Of a stretch of 64,000 nt of DNA, positions 1-8,168 are shown piece by piece. The notes under the pieces were generated by a model that was not told the origin of the DNA, did not search any database, and worked only from the letters and a program-made list of their open reading frames with translations. The DNA lies in contig CAZIYI010000001.1 in NCBI GenBank assembly GCA_964543485.1, forward strand, positions 62,001 to 126,000. The letters are read 5' to 3'. Every line of letters starts with the position of its first letter. Position 1 is the stretch's first letter. Position numbers and translations under genes: made by a program. The DNA comes from UBA2259 sp964543485. GTDB lineage: Bacteria; Patescibacteriota; Dojkabacteria; SC72.

Positions 1-1345
1 CTCCAATCGTAAATAATTCTCCGATATTTTTACCAAGCTTTCCTTGTTTCCATGATACAAATACCAATACTGTTAAGAGTACAAATATGAAGGATACAAT
101 GAGTATACTAATTCCATCTGTTGTACCAAAAATATTTCTTAAACCAAGAACAATAGGGGATATTCTGTCTTCTCCTTTTACTTCTTCAAAGAAATATTCT
201 GAGATATCTAATTCTGATATGTTTCCTGCGTCATCTGCTGCAATTATCAATGATTTCTCTCCAATGTCTCCTTTTTGGATTGTAATTGTGACAGTATTTT
301 CATTTACAACCTCAATATTATATGTTTTATCTCCTGTTACAAATGTTAATTGAACCGAATCTTTAGGGAATGCGAAACTTAATTCAAAAGATTCTTCTCC
401 TCTTTTGACTTTTACTGTTTCTTGAAGAATCACAGGAGGTGTAGAGTCTATTGTAAAACGAACTTGCTCTGATTTAATATCTTCACCTTTAATCTTAGCT
501 TGAATTTCTTTATCTCCTTCTTCCCAATCACTTACTTTGTCAAATTCCCATGTTTGTGAATTACTTACTGTTTCCCCTACAAGGTTTCCCTTATCTAAGA
601 CCTCTACGGTATAACTTCCAGAAATATTTTCTGTCTCTCCCTTCACATTGATATTAGCATCGTTGGTTAAATCTCCTGCTTTGGGGCTAATTATCCTAAT
701 TGATTTAATTTCTCCTTGTTCAGGAATGAGTGGTTTTGCTGGTATTGGAGTATCTTGAGTAGGTGCTGGTGCTGGGGAAGGATCTGTGGTAGGTACAAAC
801 TTTTGACTTGTTAAATTACCAAACATTTGTACAACAAGTATTGTGTTTTTTCCCAATAACTCTCCTTGAACAACCGCCACCCCAATATCTTTGTAACTAA
901 CCCCCATTATATTTTCCTTATGTGTTGGGCTTGCCATCCATGCTTCATGTACACCTTCTGCAGTACTAAAGCCCTTGGCAAGATTCTCTCCTGCGTATAC
1001 ATAAGCGTATCCTGTTGCGGAGATAAACATCCAAGGGGTTTCACCGTTGGGTCCGTAATGGTCCCAATACTGTTCTTCAAACATATTATTTGCTTTGGCC
1101 AAGGCGGCTGCTGCTAATTTTGAATTTGTACTTAATGTATTTAGACCTGCGGCTGCTCTTTCTTGATTTGTTAATTGGATGATATTGGAAGGAGTGATAC
1201 TACTTGCCATTGCTTCTGGTATCCCAAGGAATCCTCCGAAAGTGTTTACGAAGAGTAAAAGAACTGTATATACAAACAGTGATAATTTTCTTAGCAGAAA
1301 GGGTTTGTAATTGTTTTCTTTGGTTGGAATGAAGAAATTTTTCAC
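1..1345 (-). CDS. CAP-domain (SCP/YkwD-like) surface protein with Ig-like region and C-terminal membrane anchor, 3' end cut by window
   Basis: Read from a GTG at 1345 to the window edge (448 codons, no stop reached). Residues about 20-45 are a signal or membrane segment. Residues about 50-165 match the CAP/SCP fold with its cavity residues visible: WDHYGPNG, AGENLAKG and SPTHKENI. A Pro/Ala-rich linker follows near residues 182-203, then Ig-like beta repeats containing STPP, then a membrane helix around 409-430 followed by a basic tail. The family is extracellular; in bacteria its members are often wall-associated and their activity is poorly known. GTG was chosen because no ATG lies in frame before the upstream TAA and a good promoter sits about 25 nt upstream. 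The function beyond surface location is unknown. Confidence 0.85.
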   Translation of the reverse strand, partial: MKNFFIPTKENNYKPFLLRKLSLFVYTVLLLFVNTFGGFLGIPEAMASSITPSNIIQLTNQERAAAGLNTLSTNSKLAAAALAKANNMFEEQYWDHYGPNGETPWMFISATGYAYVYAGENLAKGFSTAEGVHEAWMASPTHKENIMGVSYKDIGVAVVQGELLGKNTILVVQMFGNLTSQKFVPTTDPSPAPAPTQDTPIPAKPLIPEQGEIKSIRIISPKAGDLTNDANINVKGETENISGSYTVEVLDKGNLVGETVSNSQTWEFDKVSDWEEGDKEIQAKIKGEDIKSEQVRFTIDSTPPVILQETVKVKRGEESFELSFAFPKDSVQLTFVTGDKTYNIEVVNENTVTITIQKGDIGEKSLIIAADDAGNISELDISEYFFEEVKGEDRISPIVLGLRNIFGTTDGISILIVSFIFVLLTVLVFVSWKQGKLGKNIGELFTIG

Positions 1346-1376
1346 TCTTATATTTGCAGGTAATATATCTTTGTAT

Positions 1377-1405
1377 ATAGTACCAATTTAATTGTTTACA
1401 TGCAA
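1377..1405 (-). promoter_or_regulatory. sigma70-type promoter for the CAP-domain gene
   Basis: On the minus strand, TTGCAT (1405-1400), a 17-nt spacer, then TACTAT (1382-1377) preceded by TGG, an extended -10. The predicted transcript starts near 1370, about 25 nt before the GTG start. It lies just downstream of the HU terminator, so the CAP gene is transcribed independently of HU. Confidence 0.6.
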
Positions 1406-1410
1406 AGGAG

Positions 1411-1446
1411 TGTATTAAAAAGAAAAGCCCGAGTAAAAACTCGGAC
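1411..1446 (-). terminator. Rho-independent terminator of the HU gene
   Basis: Read on the minus strand, CCGAGT (1444-1439) pairs with ACTCGG (1434-1429) around a short T-rich loop and is followed by GCTTTTCTTTTT. It lies about 45 nt after the HU stop codon. Confidence 0.8.
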
Positions 1447-1489
1447 TGTTTCTTTTCTCTCATCTAAAGAGAGATGCCGGCAGGTTGAA

Positions 1490-1762
1490 TTACTTAACAG
1501 CAGCTTTTAATGCTTTTCCTGCTTTGAATGCAGGTGCATTTCTTGCTGGTAATTGAATTCTTTCAAGAGTTTTTGGATTGATTCCAGGTCTTGCTTTCTT
1601 CTCTCTTACTTCGAATTTACCAAATCCTGTTAGCAATACTGCTTCTCCTGCTTTAAGAGCATGAGTGATTGCATCGAATACTCCATCAACTGCTTCTCCT
1701 GCTTGTTTCTTTGTTAATCCTGCTGCTTTCGCAACTTTATCAACTAAATCTTTCTTTAACAT
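1490..1762 (-). CDS. hup: HU-family DNA-binding protein
   Basis: The 90-residue protein is the standard length for HU/IHF-type nucleoid proteins, which bind and bend DNA non-specifically as dimers. It shows the LTKKQA helix start, the GFGKFEV turn, the arm motif with RPGINPKT (usual form RxGRNPxT) and the AFKAGKALK C-terminus. It is a single-gene transcript with its own promoter, a consensus Shine-Dalgarno and a terminator, and the SD suggests high expression. Only one HU gene is present here, so a homodimer is likely. The second Arg of the usual arm motif is Ile, a minor departure. Confidence 0.96.
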   Translation of the reverse strand: MLKKDLVDKVAKAAGLTKKQAGEAVDGVFDAITHALKAGEAVLLTGFGKFEVREKKARPGINPKTLERIQLPARNAPAFKAGKALKAAVK

Positions 1763-1771
1763 AATTGTAAA

Positions 1772-1777
1772 CCTCCT
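1772..1777 (-). promoter_or_regulatory. strong Shine-Dalgarno of the HU gene
   Basis: AGGAGG lies 9 nt before the HU ATG. It is one of the few consensus Shine-Dalgarno sequences in the window; most other genes have only A/T-rich sequence before the start. It shows that the ribosome's anti-SD is still used. Confidence 0.85.
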
Positions 1778-1838
1778 TTCTTTAGAGATATGGATGCCAC
1801 AAATCCTGATATCACATGATTTGTAGTATCACATCAAT

Positions 1839-1867
1839 AAAATATGCTATATACAGATTTGAGTCAA
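1839..1867 (-). promoter_or_regulatory. sigma70-type promoter of the HU gene
   Basis: Minus strand TTGACT (1867-1862), 17-nt spacer, TATTTT (1844-1839). The start would be near 1832, giving a 5' leader of about 70 nt before the HU ATG. Confidence 0.6.
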
Positions 1868-2128
1868 TAAGCTTTTTATTATAGGGTAATAGGAATAGGG
1901 CTTGAGAAAAGTTTGTATAACAGCATATTCCTGGGCATTTCTGTTCACATTTTTAGATAGGATTTTTCTCAGGTTTTAATATAAAATTCATTAAAAGCTT
2001 TTTAATACAACATATGTTTAAAAAGTCTTGTATAATCAACACTTTTCAAAAGTATTGTGTTTAACAAAAAAGAGACAAATGTCCTTAAAACATTCATAAA
2101 ATTTGAACATTCGTGAAATATTTTTAAG

Positions 2129-2156
2129 CAGAAGGGGAAGAGTACTCTTCCCCTTG
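2129..2156 (-). terminator. terminator hairpin after rny
   Basis: A perfect 12-bp inverted repeat, AAGGGGAAGAGT / ACTCTTCCCCTT (2132-2155), lies about 50 nt after the rny stop. On the minus strand it is followed by CTGCTTAAAAATATTT, a moderately U-rich tract. Confidence 0.65.
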
Positions 2157-2206
2157 GCTAATAATCCCGTAGTATTCACCACTAGAAGATACCAATTATC
2201 TTCTAA

Positions 2207-3727
2207 TTATCGTGCAATTTCTACGGCTCTTGTCTCCCTAATCAATGTAACTTCTACATTTCCCGGATAGTTTTGAGTCTTTTCAATCGTTGCTGCTAAG
2301 TCTTTTGCTAACACCGTCATTTCATCATCTGAGATTAATGCTGGTTTAACAATGATTCTTAACTCCCTACCTGCTCTAATTGCAAATACCTCTTCAATCT
2401 TGTCTCCACCTAACTCTTTAGCTACACCCTCTAATGCCTCTATCCTTTGAATATACTGTTCATAGCTATCTTTTCTTGCCCCAGGTCTTGCACCCGATAT
2501 TGCATCGGCAAGATATACAATTACTGCTTCTACTGATTGTGGTTCTATATCTAAGTGATGTGCTTCGATAGCGTTAACAAGTTTTTCATCTAGTCCATAT
2601 TTCCTAGCAACCTGACCTGATATATGGTGGTGTGGGCTATCTATTTTATGTGTTAATACTTTACCAATATCATGTAAAAGACAAGCTCTTTTTACCAAAT
2701 CTGTATCGGCGTGTACTTCGGCTGCTAAAACTTCACCTAATCTCATCATTTCAATTGTATGAGACATTAATGATTGTCCATAACTTGTTCTATACTTCAT
2801 CTTTCCTAGAAGTTTAAGAAGACCAATATCAATTCCCGGCCAGCCAGCTTCTTCTGCAAGTATCTGCCCATTCTTTTTAATCTCAATTGAAATTTCATTT
2901 TTTGCTTTTCTAATTGCCTCTTCTATTGAGCTAGGATGAATTCTTCCATCCCCAATTAATTTGCTAAGTGCAACCGCAGCGATCTCTCTTCTTAGTGGAT
3001 CAAATGAAGAAAGTGCAATGGTGTTTGGAGATTCGTCTACAATGACATCAACTCCTGTTAGCTTTTCAAAAGCTCTAATGTTTCTTCCCTCTTTACCAAT
3101 GACCCTTCCTTTAACTTTGTCATCTTCGATTTTAATAGTGGATGTTGTAGTTTCTCCTACATAATCAGTAACTATTCTTTGCATAGATTCAACTAAAATT
3201 TCTTTAGCTCTTTCGTCAGATATCTCTTCTGCATGTTTTTCAGCTTGCCTTATCTTCTTGGCTTCATAATCTTTAATATCTTCGTCTACTTCACTCATTA
3301 ATTTCTGTCTTGCCTCTTCTTGGGTTAAACCAGAAATTCTCTGTAGTTCATCTTTTAATTGAATTCTTGTCTTTTCAAGACCTCTTTGCATCTTTTTTAC
3401 TGCCTCAGATGCAACCTCTAACTCCTCACTCTTACCATCAAGCATTTTCGTTCTTTCATTTAATTTCTTCTCTCTTTCTAAAAGTAACTCTTCATGCTCA
3501 TCCGTTTCTTTACGAAGTTCTCTTAAGCGATCCTCAGACTTCTTCTTACTTTCCTCTATCTCCTTATCTGCCTCCTCTAATTTGTCAGCGATAAGCTTGT
3601 CTGCAACCCTAGCAATCTCTTCTTCAGGAATATCTTTAACATTGACCCATTTCCTTCCGAATTTTAAGTAGGAGAAAACGGCACTCCCACCTACTAGCGC
3701 TGCAACAATACCAATAATTAGCTCCAT
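2207..3727 (-). CDS. rny: Ribonuclease Y
   Basis: The 506-aa protein has the usual RNase Y length and order: an N-terminal membrane helix (about residues 3-20), a long charged coiled coil (about 40-190), a KH domain with GRVIGKEGRNI (about 205-270) and an HD domain with LLHDIGK and HHHISG (about 330-430). RNase Y is a membrane-bound endoribonuclease that starts mRNA decay in many bacteria lacking RNase E. The HD metal ligands are visible, so it should be active. It is transcribed alone with a terminator hairpin behind it; no clear promoter or Shine-Dalgarno was found before the ATG. Confidence 0.97.
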   Translation of the reverse strand: MELIIGIVAALVGGSAVFSYLKFGRKWVNVKDIPEEEIARVADKLIADKLEEADKEIEESKKKSEDRLRELRKETDEHEELLLEREKKLNERTKMLDGKSEELEVASEAVKKMQRGLEKTRIQLKDELQRISGLTQEEARQKLMSEVDEDIKDYEAKKIRQAEKHAEEISDERAKEILVESMQRIVTDYVGETTTSTIKIEDDKVKGRVIGKEGRNIRAFEKLTGVDVIVDESPNTIALSSFDPLRREIAAVALSKLIGDGRIHPSSIEEAIRKAKNEISIEIKKNGQILAEEAGWPGIDIGLLKLLGKMKYRTSYGQSLMSHTIEMMRLGEVLAAEVHADTDLVKRACLLHDIGKVLTHKIDSPHHHISGQVARKYGLDEKLVNAIEAHHLDIEPQSVEAVIVYLADAISGARPGARKDSYEQYIQRIEALEGVAKELGGDKIEEVFAIRAGRELRIIVKPALISDDEMTVLAKDLAATIEKTQNYPGNVEVTLIRETRAVEIAR

Positions 3728-4032
3728 TTGAGTATTGTTAATAATTTAATAAATTGGGGAAAGAAACAGGAATCTAAACTAGATTCTGCGAATCTGAATG
3801 CTCTTTTTTACTGTATTTTCTATCAAAATATATACTTTTAAAAAATTTCATTAATTCAAAAACTTCAATATTTCTATCCCCGTCCTATTCAAAAAACAAA
3901 TATTATTAAGGACTTTCATATGATACCATTTTTAACCCTATCTTTCTAGATATCCAATCCCGATTTTTGGGGTCAGACCCACCTCTGACCCCATTTCATC
4001 CGAAATTCATCTCCATCTGCTATCCTTTTACC
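3728..4032. other. 305-nt intergenic region before the RAYT transposase
   Basis: It contains the rny upstream region, a 6-bp palindromic hairpin AGATTC-tgc-GAATCT at 3781-3795 followed on the plus strand by CTCTTTTTT, and from 3969 the left end of the RAYT-associated element. I saw no other gene or RNA. Confidence 0.5.
3969..3992. repeat. left terminal hairpin of the RAYT element
   Basis: A perfect 9-bp inverted repeat GGGGTCAGA / TCTGACCCC around a 6-nt loop CCCACC. It resembles the REP-like hairpins recognised by HUH transposases. Confidence 0.8.
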
Positions 4033-4506
4033 ATGTCTCGACCCCTTCGGAACTTCAAAGCGAATAGTTTCTACCACATATACAACCGTGGCAACAACAA
4101 AGAACCCATTCTAAAAAATTCTGATGATAAGAAACTCTTTGTTTCCTTGTTATATAAGCACAAACAATCTTGTGAAGTAAATATCGTTATCTACTGTATT
4201 ATGAATAACCATTTCCATTTGATTGTAAGAACAGGAAACAATCCCAGAACTCTATCGAAATTCATGCAGAAGATAACCACTAGTTTCGCAATACAAATCA
4301 ATCGAAAATATCAAAGAGTCGGACATGTTTTTCAAGGTCGGTTCAACGCGAACTACCTGCCATACAAAAAGGATCTCAAGAGAACGACCGCTTACATTCG
4401 CCAGAACCCCGTTCACGACGGGATCGTAAGAAAGGCCGAGGATTACAAGTGGACGAGCCGGAAAGGGGGTCAGACCTGGGACAGACCTTTTATGAGGTCT
4501 TGGTAA
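4033..4506 (+). CDS. REP-associated tyrosine transposase (IS200-like Y1 family)
   Basis: The 157-aa protein has the RAYT layout: FYHIYNRG near the start, the HUH pair as NNHFHLI (H60, H62), GHVFQGRF around residue 97, and YIRQNPV at 121-127, whose Tyr121 is the likely nucleophile. The family cleaves single-stranded DNA next to short hairpins through a 5'-phosphotyrosine. I chose the ATG at 4033 because it precedes the conserved start of the domain; a longer TTG frame from 3967 would translate the terminal hairpin. The last 12 or so residues are read through the right repeat into tgt, overlapping that convergent gene by 37 nt, so the natural C-terminus may be lost. GC rises sharply in the 3' third. 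Confidence 0.85.
   Translation: MSRPLRNFKANSFYHIYNRGNNKEPILKNSDDKKLFVSLLYKHKQSCEVNIVIYCIMNNHFHLIVRTGNNPRTLSKFMQKITTSFAIQINRKYQRVGHVFQGRFNANYLPYKKDLKRTTAYIRQNPVHDGIVRKAEDYKWTSRKGGQTWDRPFMRSW
4466..4476. repeat. right GGGGTCAGACC repeat, overlapping the tgt stop
   Basis: An exact copy of the 11-mer that opens the left end. Read on the minus strand its GGTCTGACC contributes the last codons and the TGA stop of tgt. Downstream sequence (ACAGACC) gives only a weak partial hairpin, unlike the left end. Confidence 0.75.
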
Positions 4507-5492
4507 TAGGTAAGGTTATGGATTGTTAATAGGGTTAGCGCTGTAGCTTCGTTGTTTTTGAGCATGTGGTGAAGATACGCTCTGGAGTAGTTTCTGCAAC
4601 ATTCGCAGTTGCAGTTTGGATCAACAGCTCCTTGATCCAGACCCATCTCACTGTTTTTTATCCTAATAACCCCTTGCGATGTGTACAAAGTGCCGTGTCT
4701 AGCGTTACGAGTAACTAAAACTGTATCAAACAGGTTATACCCAATCTTCGCAGCCCTTAGTATATCCTCAGGTTTACCAACACCCATTGCATATCGAATT
4801 GTATCCTTAGGAATATTCTCGATTACAGCAGTCATCTCATCAACAACCAGCTCTCCATCCTCATTAACTACATATCCCCCAAAGTTATATCCATCAAACC
4901 CAATCTTTACTAACTCCCTAGCACACTGCTCTCTAAACTTAGGAAAGTTTGAACCCTGAACAACAGCAGTTAAAAGCTTGCCTGTTTTTTTAGTACCACC
5001 ATACTCACTCTCAAAGTGCTTCTTACACCTTAACGCCCATTTTAAAGTACGCTCTACAGATTGCTCTGCCTCTTTCTGAGTAAGATTTGTATCCCTACAA
5101 TCATCTAAACAAACCAATACATCAGAACCAATAGCCATTTGAATATCAATAGAGGTCTCTGGAGTAAGCTCATATGTATTTCCCTCTTTAGGAGATTTAA
5201 AAGTAGCACCATTCTCATGAACTTTACCCTTCCACTTTTTAGAATGTAGCAGAGAGAATATCTGGAAACCACCAGAGTCTGTAAATACAATCCCTTCCCA
5301 TCCCATCATCTTCTTAATACCACCTAACTTCTGTATTACTTCAACCCCTGGATGTATTAACAGATGCAATGTATTTGTAACTATGGCTTGTGTACCTGTC
5401 TCTTTTAACTGTTTAGTTGTTAGGTATCTAACTGCTCCTCTAGTAGCATCTGGCATAAAGAACAGTTTCTCTTTCAGAATGTCTAAGTTCAT
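4470..5492 (-). CDS. tgt: Queuine tRNA-ribosyltransferase (TGT)
   Basis: The 340-aa enzyme exchanges guanine-34 of GUN-anticodon tRNAs for a queuine precursor or queuine. It shows FTDSGGFQ (general acid/base Asp, about residue 72), the VQG and YNFGGY substrate loops, LFDTVLVTRNARHG with the nucleophile Asp, and the zinc site CNCECC with a later His. It is 5 nt downstream of queA, so the two form an operon. The C-terminus ends inside the repeat of the neighbouring transposable element: the terminal Gln-Val-stop comes from GGTCTGA. The few residues missing or changed at the end are not catalytic in the family, so I expect function. Confidence 0.95.
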   Translation of the reverse strand: MNLDILKEKLFFMPDATRGAVRYLTTKQLKETGTQAIVTNTLHLLIHPGVEVIQKLGGIKKMMGWEGIVFTDSGGFQIFSLLHSKKWKGKVHENGATFKSPKEGNTYELTPETSIDIQMAIGSDVLVCLDDCRDTNLTQKEAEQSVERTLKWALRCKKHFESEYGGTKKTGKLLTAVVQGSNFPKFREQCARELVKIGFDGYNFGGYVVNEDGELVVDEMTAVIENIPKDTIRYAMGVGKPEDILRAAKIGYNLFDTVLVTRNARHGTLYTSQGVIRIKNSEMGLDQGAVDPNCNCECCRNYSRAYLHHMLKNNEATALTLLTIHNLTYYQDLIKGLSQV

Positions 5493-5497
5493 ATATT

Positions 5498-6523
5498 TTA
5501 CTTACTTAAATTACTTCCAATTAACATACTATCTCCATAGCTAAGAAATTTATACCCCCTATCTATAGCTTGTGCATATGCATTCATAATGTTCTCCTTA
5601 CCAGCGAACGAACTAACAAGCAAAATTAAAGAGGAATCTGGCATATGGAAATTAGTAACTAATACATCTACAACATTCCATTTATACCCAGGATATATAT
5701 ACAAATCAGTATACCCATCGTAAGCAACAAGTTTACCATCACTATGTGAGTAACAACTCTCCAATGCCCTAGCAACTGTAGTACCAAAAGCCCAGACCCT
5801 TCCTTTACACCCGTTTATCTCATCAACAACATCTTTACTTACATCAACATATTCTTCATGTATTTCATGCTCTTCGATATTCTCTTCGCGAACAGGAGCA
5901 AATGTACCCCATCCAACTCGCAAATCAATTTTAACCACTTTAGCACCATGTTTTTCAATATTATCCAATATATCCTTAGTCAGATTTAAACTCGCTGTAG
6001 GAGCTGCTACAGCTCCAGGAATAGATGAAAACACCGTATTATACCTCTCTTTATCATCACTCTCATCGGCTCTTTTCATATATGGAGGTAAAGGAGTATG
6101 ACCATACTTTTCAAACAGTGTTTTTGAATTACCAGTAACAAACCCTACAACAAAACCGCTTGATTCTCTTTCCGTAACGATAATTTTTACCTCTTCACAC
6201 TCTAAAACATCAGAGATATTTACATGCTTAGCCCTACCAATTAAACAGTACCAGGTATCTTGCCCCCTATCTTCCAGAAACAGAACCTCTACATCTTTTC
6301 CCTTCGGTGACTTAAAGAAAGTCCTACTACTTAAGACCTTTGTTTCATTCAAAACTACCAAATCCCCTTCTTTAATATACTCAGGAATATTAAAATATTT
6401 TCTATTCTCAATATGCCCACTCTCCATATCTAAAACCAAAAGATTACTCGTACCCCTCTCTTTAGGAGGATACTTAGCAATTAAATCATCTGTTAAATTG
6501 TATTTAAATTCAGATATTTTCAT
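5498..6523 (-). CDS. queA: S-adenosylmethionine:tRNA ribosyltransferase-isomerase
   Basis: The 341-aa protein matches QueA along its length, with LIAKYPPKERG near the start, VLNETKVLSSR, TPLPPYMKR, LRVGWGTFAPVR and the closing TNFHMPDSSL motif. QueA moves the ribosyl part of SAM onto preQ1 in tRNA, giving epoxyqueuosine. With tgt 5 nt downstream it makes a two-gene queuosine operon. No preQ1 synthesis genes (queCDEF) are in the window, so base salvage is possible. A TATAAT at 6542-6537 lies 14 nt before the ATG, giving a very short leader. Confidence 0.96.
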   Translation of the reverse strand: MKISEFKYNLTDDLIAKYPPKERGTSNLLVLDMESGHIENRKYFNIPEYIKEGDLVVLNETKVLSSRTFFKSPKGKDVEVLFLEDRGQDTWYCLIGRAKHVNISDVLECEEVKIIVTERESSGFVVGFVTGNSKTLFEKYGHTPLPPYMKRADESDDKERYNTVFSSIPGAVAAPTASLNLTKDILDNIEKHGAKVVKIDLRVGWGTFAPVREENIEEHEIHEEYVDVSKDVVDEINGCKGRVWAFGTTVARALESCYSHSDGKLVAYDGYTDLYIYPGYKWNVVDVLVTNFHMPDSSLILLVSSFAGKENIMNAYAQAIDRGYKFLSYGDSMLIGSNLSK

Positions 6524-6536
6524 TTGAACACCCGTA

Positions 6537-6542
6537 TTATAT
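6537..6542 (-). promoter_or_regulatory. putative -10 box for queA-tgt
   Basis: TATAAT on the minus strand, 14 nt upstream of the queA ATG. No good -35 is visible at 16-18 nt, so the call rests on the -10 alone. Confidence 0.4.
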
Positions 6543-6563
6543 TACAAAATCAGCATTCCTGTT

Positions 6564-7574
6564 ATGCTTTCTAGCAATTATCTTAAGAATACAGTAAAAT
6601 CAAGCATGAGAGATTTAACTAAACAACCAGTTAACACAATATTCTTGGGAACAGATTGGGAATCAGTAGCAACACTGCGCTCCCTACACGAAGATCCTAG
6701 ATTTAATATTGTTGGAGTAATTACAACACCAGACAAACCAGTTGGTAGAAAACAGATATTAACTCCCTCCAAAGTAAAAGAGTATAGCTTAGATAGTGGT
6801 ATAGAGGTATTTCATACAGAAAAAGACGTCGATAGGTACCAAAAAGCCCTAGATCTTTTTAAACCAGAACTAATCGTATGCAAAGCATTCGGAGAGATAG
6901 TACCGGAGTTCTTTTTGGAATATCCAAAATACAAAGCCATAAATGTACACTTCTCAATACTACCTAAATACAGAGGAGCAGTACCTATTCAAAAAGCAAT
7001 ACTAGATGGAGAGAAAGAAACAGGTATATCCATTATGTTAATGTCTGCAGGCATGGATGAGGGAGAGATATTAAAAATATTTAAAGAACCAATACTTGAA
7101 AACGATACCAACCTATCCCTAAGAGAAAGATTAGTTAAGAAATCTGCCGATATACTAGGTGATGTACTTGATGATTGGATTAACCAAAAAATTACTCCTA
7201 CAAAACAAGATTCCTCTAAAGCATCATACTGTTGGCAAAAAGATATATCTAAAGAAAATGCAGAAATCAAATGGGACAGTATGGAACCAGAATATATTGA
7301 AAGGTTAGTGAGAGCAATGATACCTTGGCCAATTGCTTGGTTTACTGCAAAGCATAATCCAGAAAGTATCATACAAGACAAAAGAATACAGCTATTTAAA
7401 ATAGAATTGATAAATGAGATGTCTAATCTACAACCAGGAACAATATATATTGATCAACAAAGAGTTTTAATCAGTACAAAACAAAAGAATACATCCCTTA
7501 GATTATTAAATTTACAAATTGAAGGGAAAAAAGAAACTGATGAGAAAGCTTTTATCAACGGATTCCTCAATTAA
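6564..7574 (+). CDS. fmt: Methionyl-tRNA formyltransferase
   Basis: The protein (336 aa from this ATG) formylates initiator Met-tRNA with 10-formyl-THF. The N-terminal Rossmann half contains TTPDKPVGR, the catalytic Asn and His in INVHFS, SILPKYRGAVPIQ and the Asp of GMDEGE; the C-terminal OB-like part begins near residue 215. A second ATG at 6606 sits closer to the conserved start (NTIFLG), so the first 14 residues may be untranslated; neither start has a Shine-Dalgarno. It diverges from queA across 40 nt and its 3' end overlaps the next, convergent gene by 4 nt. Confidence 0.95.
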   Translation: MLSSNYLKNTVKSSMRDLTKQPVNTIFLGTDWESVATLRSLHEDPRFNIVGVITTPDKPVGRKQILTPSKVKEYSLDSGIEVFHTEKDVDRYQKALDLFKPELIVCKAFGEIVPEFFLEYPKYKAINVHFSILPKYRGAVPIQKAILDGEKETGISIMLMSAGMDEGEILKIFKEPILENDTNLSLRERLVKKSADILGDVLDDWINQKITPTKQDSSKASYCWQKDISKENAEIKWDSMEPEYIERLVRAMIPWPIAWFTAKHNPESIIQDKRIQLFKIELINEMSNLQPGTIYIDQQRVLISTKQKNTSLRLLNLQIEGKKETDEKAFINGFLN

Positions 7575-8095
7575 TATACATCTCTCCCAGTCATATTACT
7601 TCCTCCACGCAAATCTATTACCCTACTTAACACAGAATTTTTTGTATCACAAAAATCTTTATCATCATCAAATTCAAGTTCGTAATACAGAAGTTGATCT
7701 AAAGATGTAAGTCCATTTATATTCGAAGGGTTATCATCAGTAATTCTCCCAAGGAAAACATTTTCAGCTATATAATTTAGCAGTTTTTCAAGAGGAATTT
7801 CCCTTCTAATTTCTTTCTCGACCATATTTTTTTCAAATTTGGCTTTGTCCACGTATTCCTTCACTTTGTTTTCAATCCTCTTTTTAAAATCGCAAATCTC
7901 TTCTGCTGATTGTGTTACGAATTCGTAGTAAAGAATTTGTTCTAAAGATGTTTGCAAATTTGATAGTGAGAGATTGTCATCTGTAATATTACCCCAAACA
8001 ACATTTTCAGCTATATAATCTAGGATATTTTCTATAATTTCATCATCCTCAAATTCGGACTCGTTTTTATTTTCTGGTTCAAACATATATAACAA
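7571..8095 (-). CDS. Unknown protein made of two tandem YIAENV-ITDDN repeats
   Basis: I do not recognise this 174-aa acidic protein. It contains two copies of an approximately 60-residue unit, residues 20-80 and 101-161. Both share YIAENV, a Gly three residues later, ITDDN, then TSLxQxLYYE and a Cys-Asp pair (ICDF / FCDT), joined by a charged helical linker. There is no signal peptide, membrane helix or metal motif, so it is probably cytoplasmic. It lies between fmt (4-nt convergent overlap) and rnpB, transcribed in the same direction as rnpB. ATG at 8095 is assumed; ATG at 8086 is equally possible. Confidence 0.75.
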   Translation of the reverse strand: MLYMFEPENKNESEFEDDEIIENILDYIAENVVWGNITDDNLSLSNLQTSLEQILYYEFVTQSAEEICDFKKRIENKVKEYVDKAKFEKNMVEKEIRREIPLEKLLNYIAENVFLGRITDDNPSNINGLTSLDQLLYYELEFDDDKDFCDTKNSVLSRVIDLRGGSNMTGRDVY

Positions 8096-8168
8096 GAAGT
8101 AGTTTAGTAAGACCTATATTAACACAATAAAGGATAGTCTGTAAATAACAGAGATACTTTTTTGATGT

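Larger units (their letters stand above)
1763..2206. other. 444-nt intergenic region between rny and HU
   Basis: It holds the HU promoter and Shine-Dalgarno (1772-1867) and the rny terminator (2129-2156). The middle part, 1868-2128, has no convincing ORF. It contains a palindrome TTAAAAGCTTTTTAA (1991-2005), a TATAAT at 2031-2036 on the plus strand, and just after it an inverted repeat AACAC...GTGTT enclosing ACTTTTcAAAAGT. A small RNA is possible but not shown. Confidence 0.5.
3969..4476 (+). mobile_element. RAYT-type element bounded by GGGGTCAGACC repeats
   Basis: The same 11-mer, GGGGTCAGACC, occurs at 3969-3979 and 4466-4476, flanking a Y1-type transposase. The left copy also forms a perfect hairpin with an inverted copy. 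REP-associated tyrosine transposases are known to work with short imperfect palindromes. The right repeat lies at the 3' end of tgt. The transposase's 3' third is about 55% G+C, far above its neighbours, which suggests horizontal arrival. The exact ends are inferred from the repeats. Confidence 0.6.

Noticed and set aside
1200..1463. An 87-codon minus-strand frame over the start of the CAP gene
   Set aside because: It overlaps the CAP-domain frame, the promoter and the HU terminator, and has no recognisable protein features.
3967..4032. A TTG start extending the transposase by 22 residues
   Set aside because: It would translate the terminal hairpin; the conserved domain begins at the ATG at 4033.
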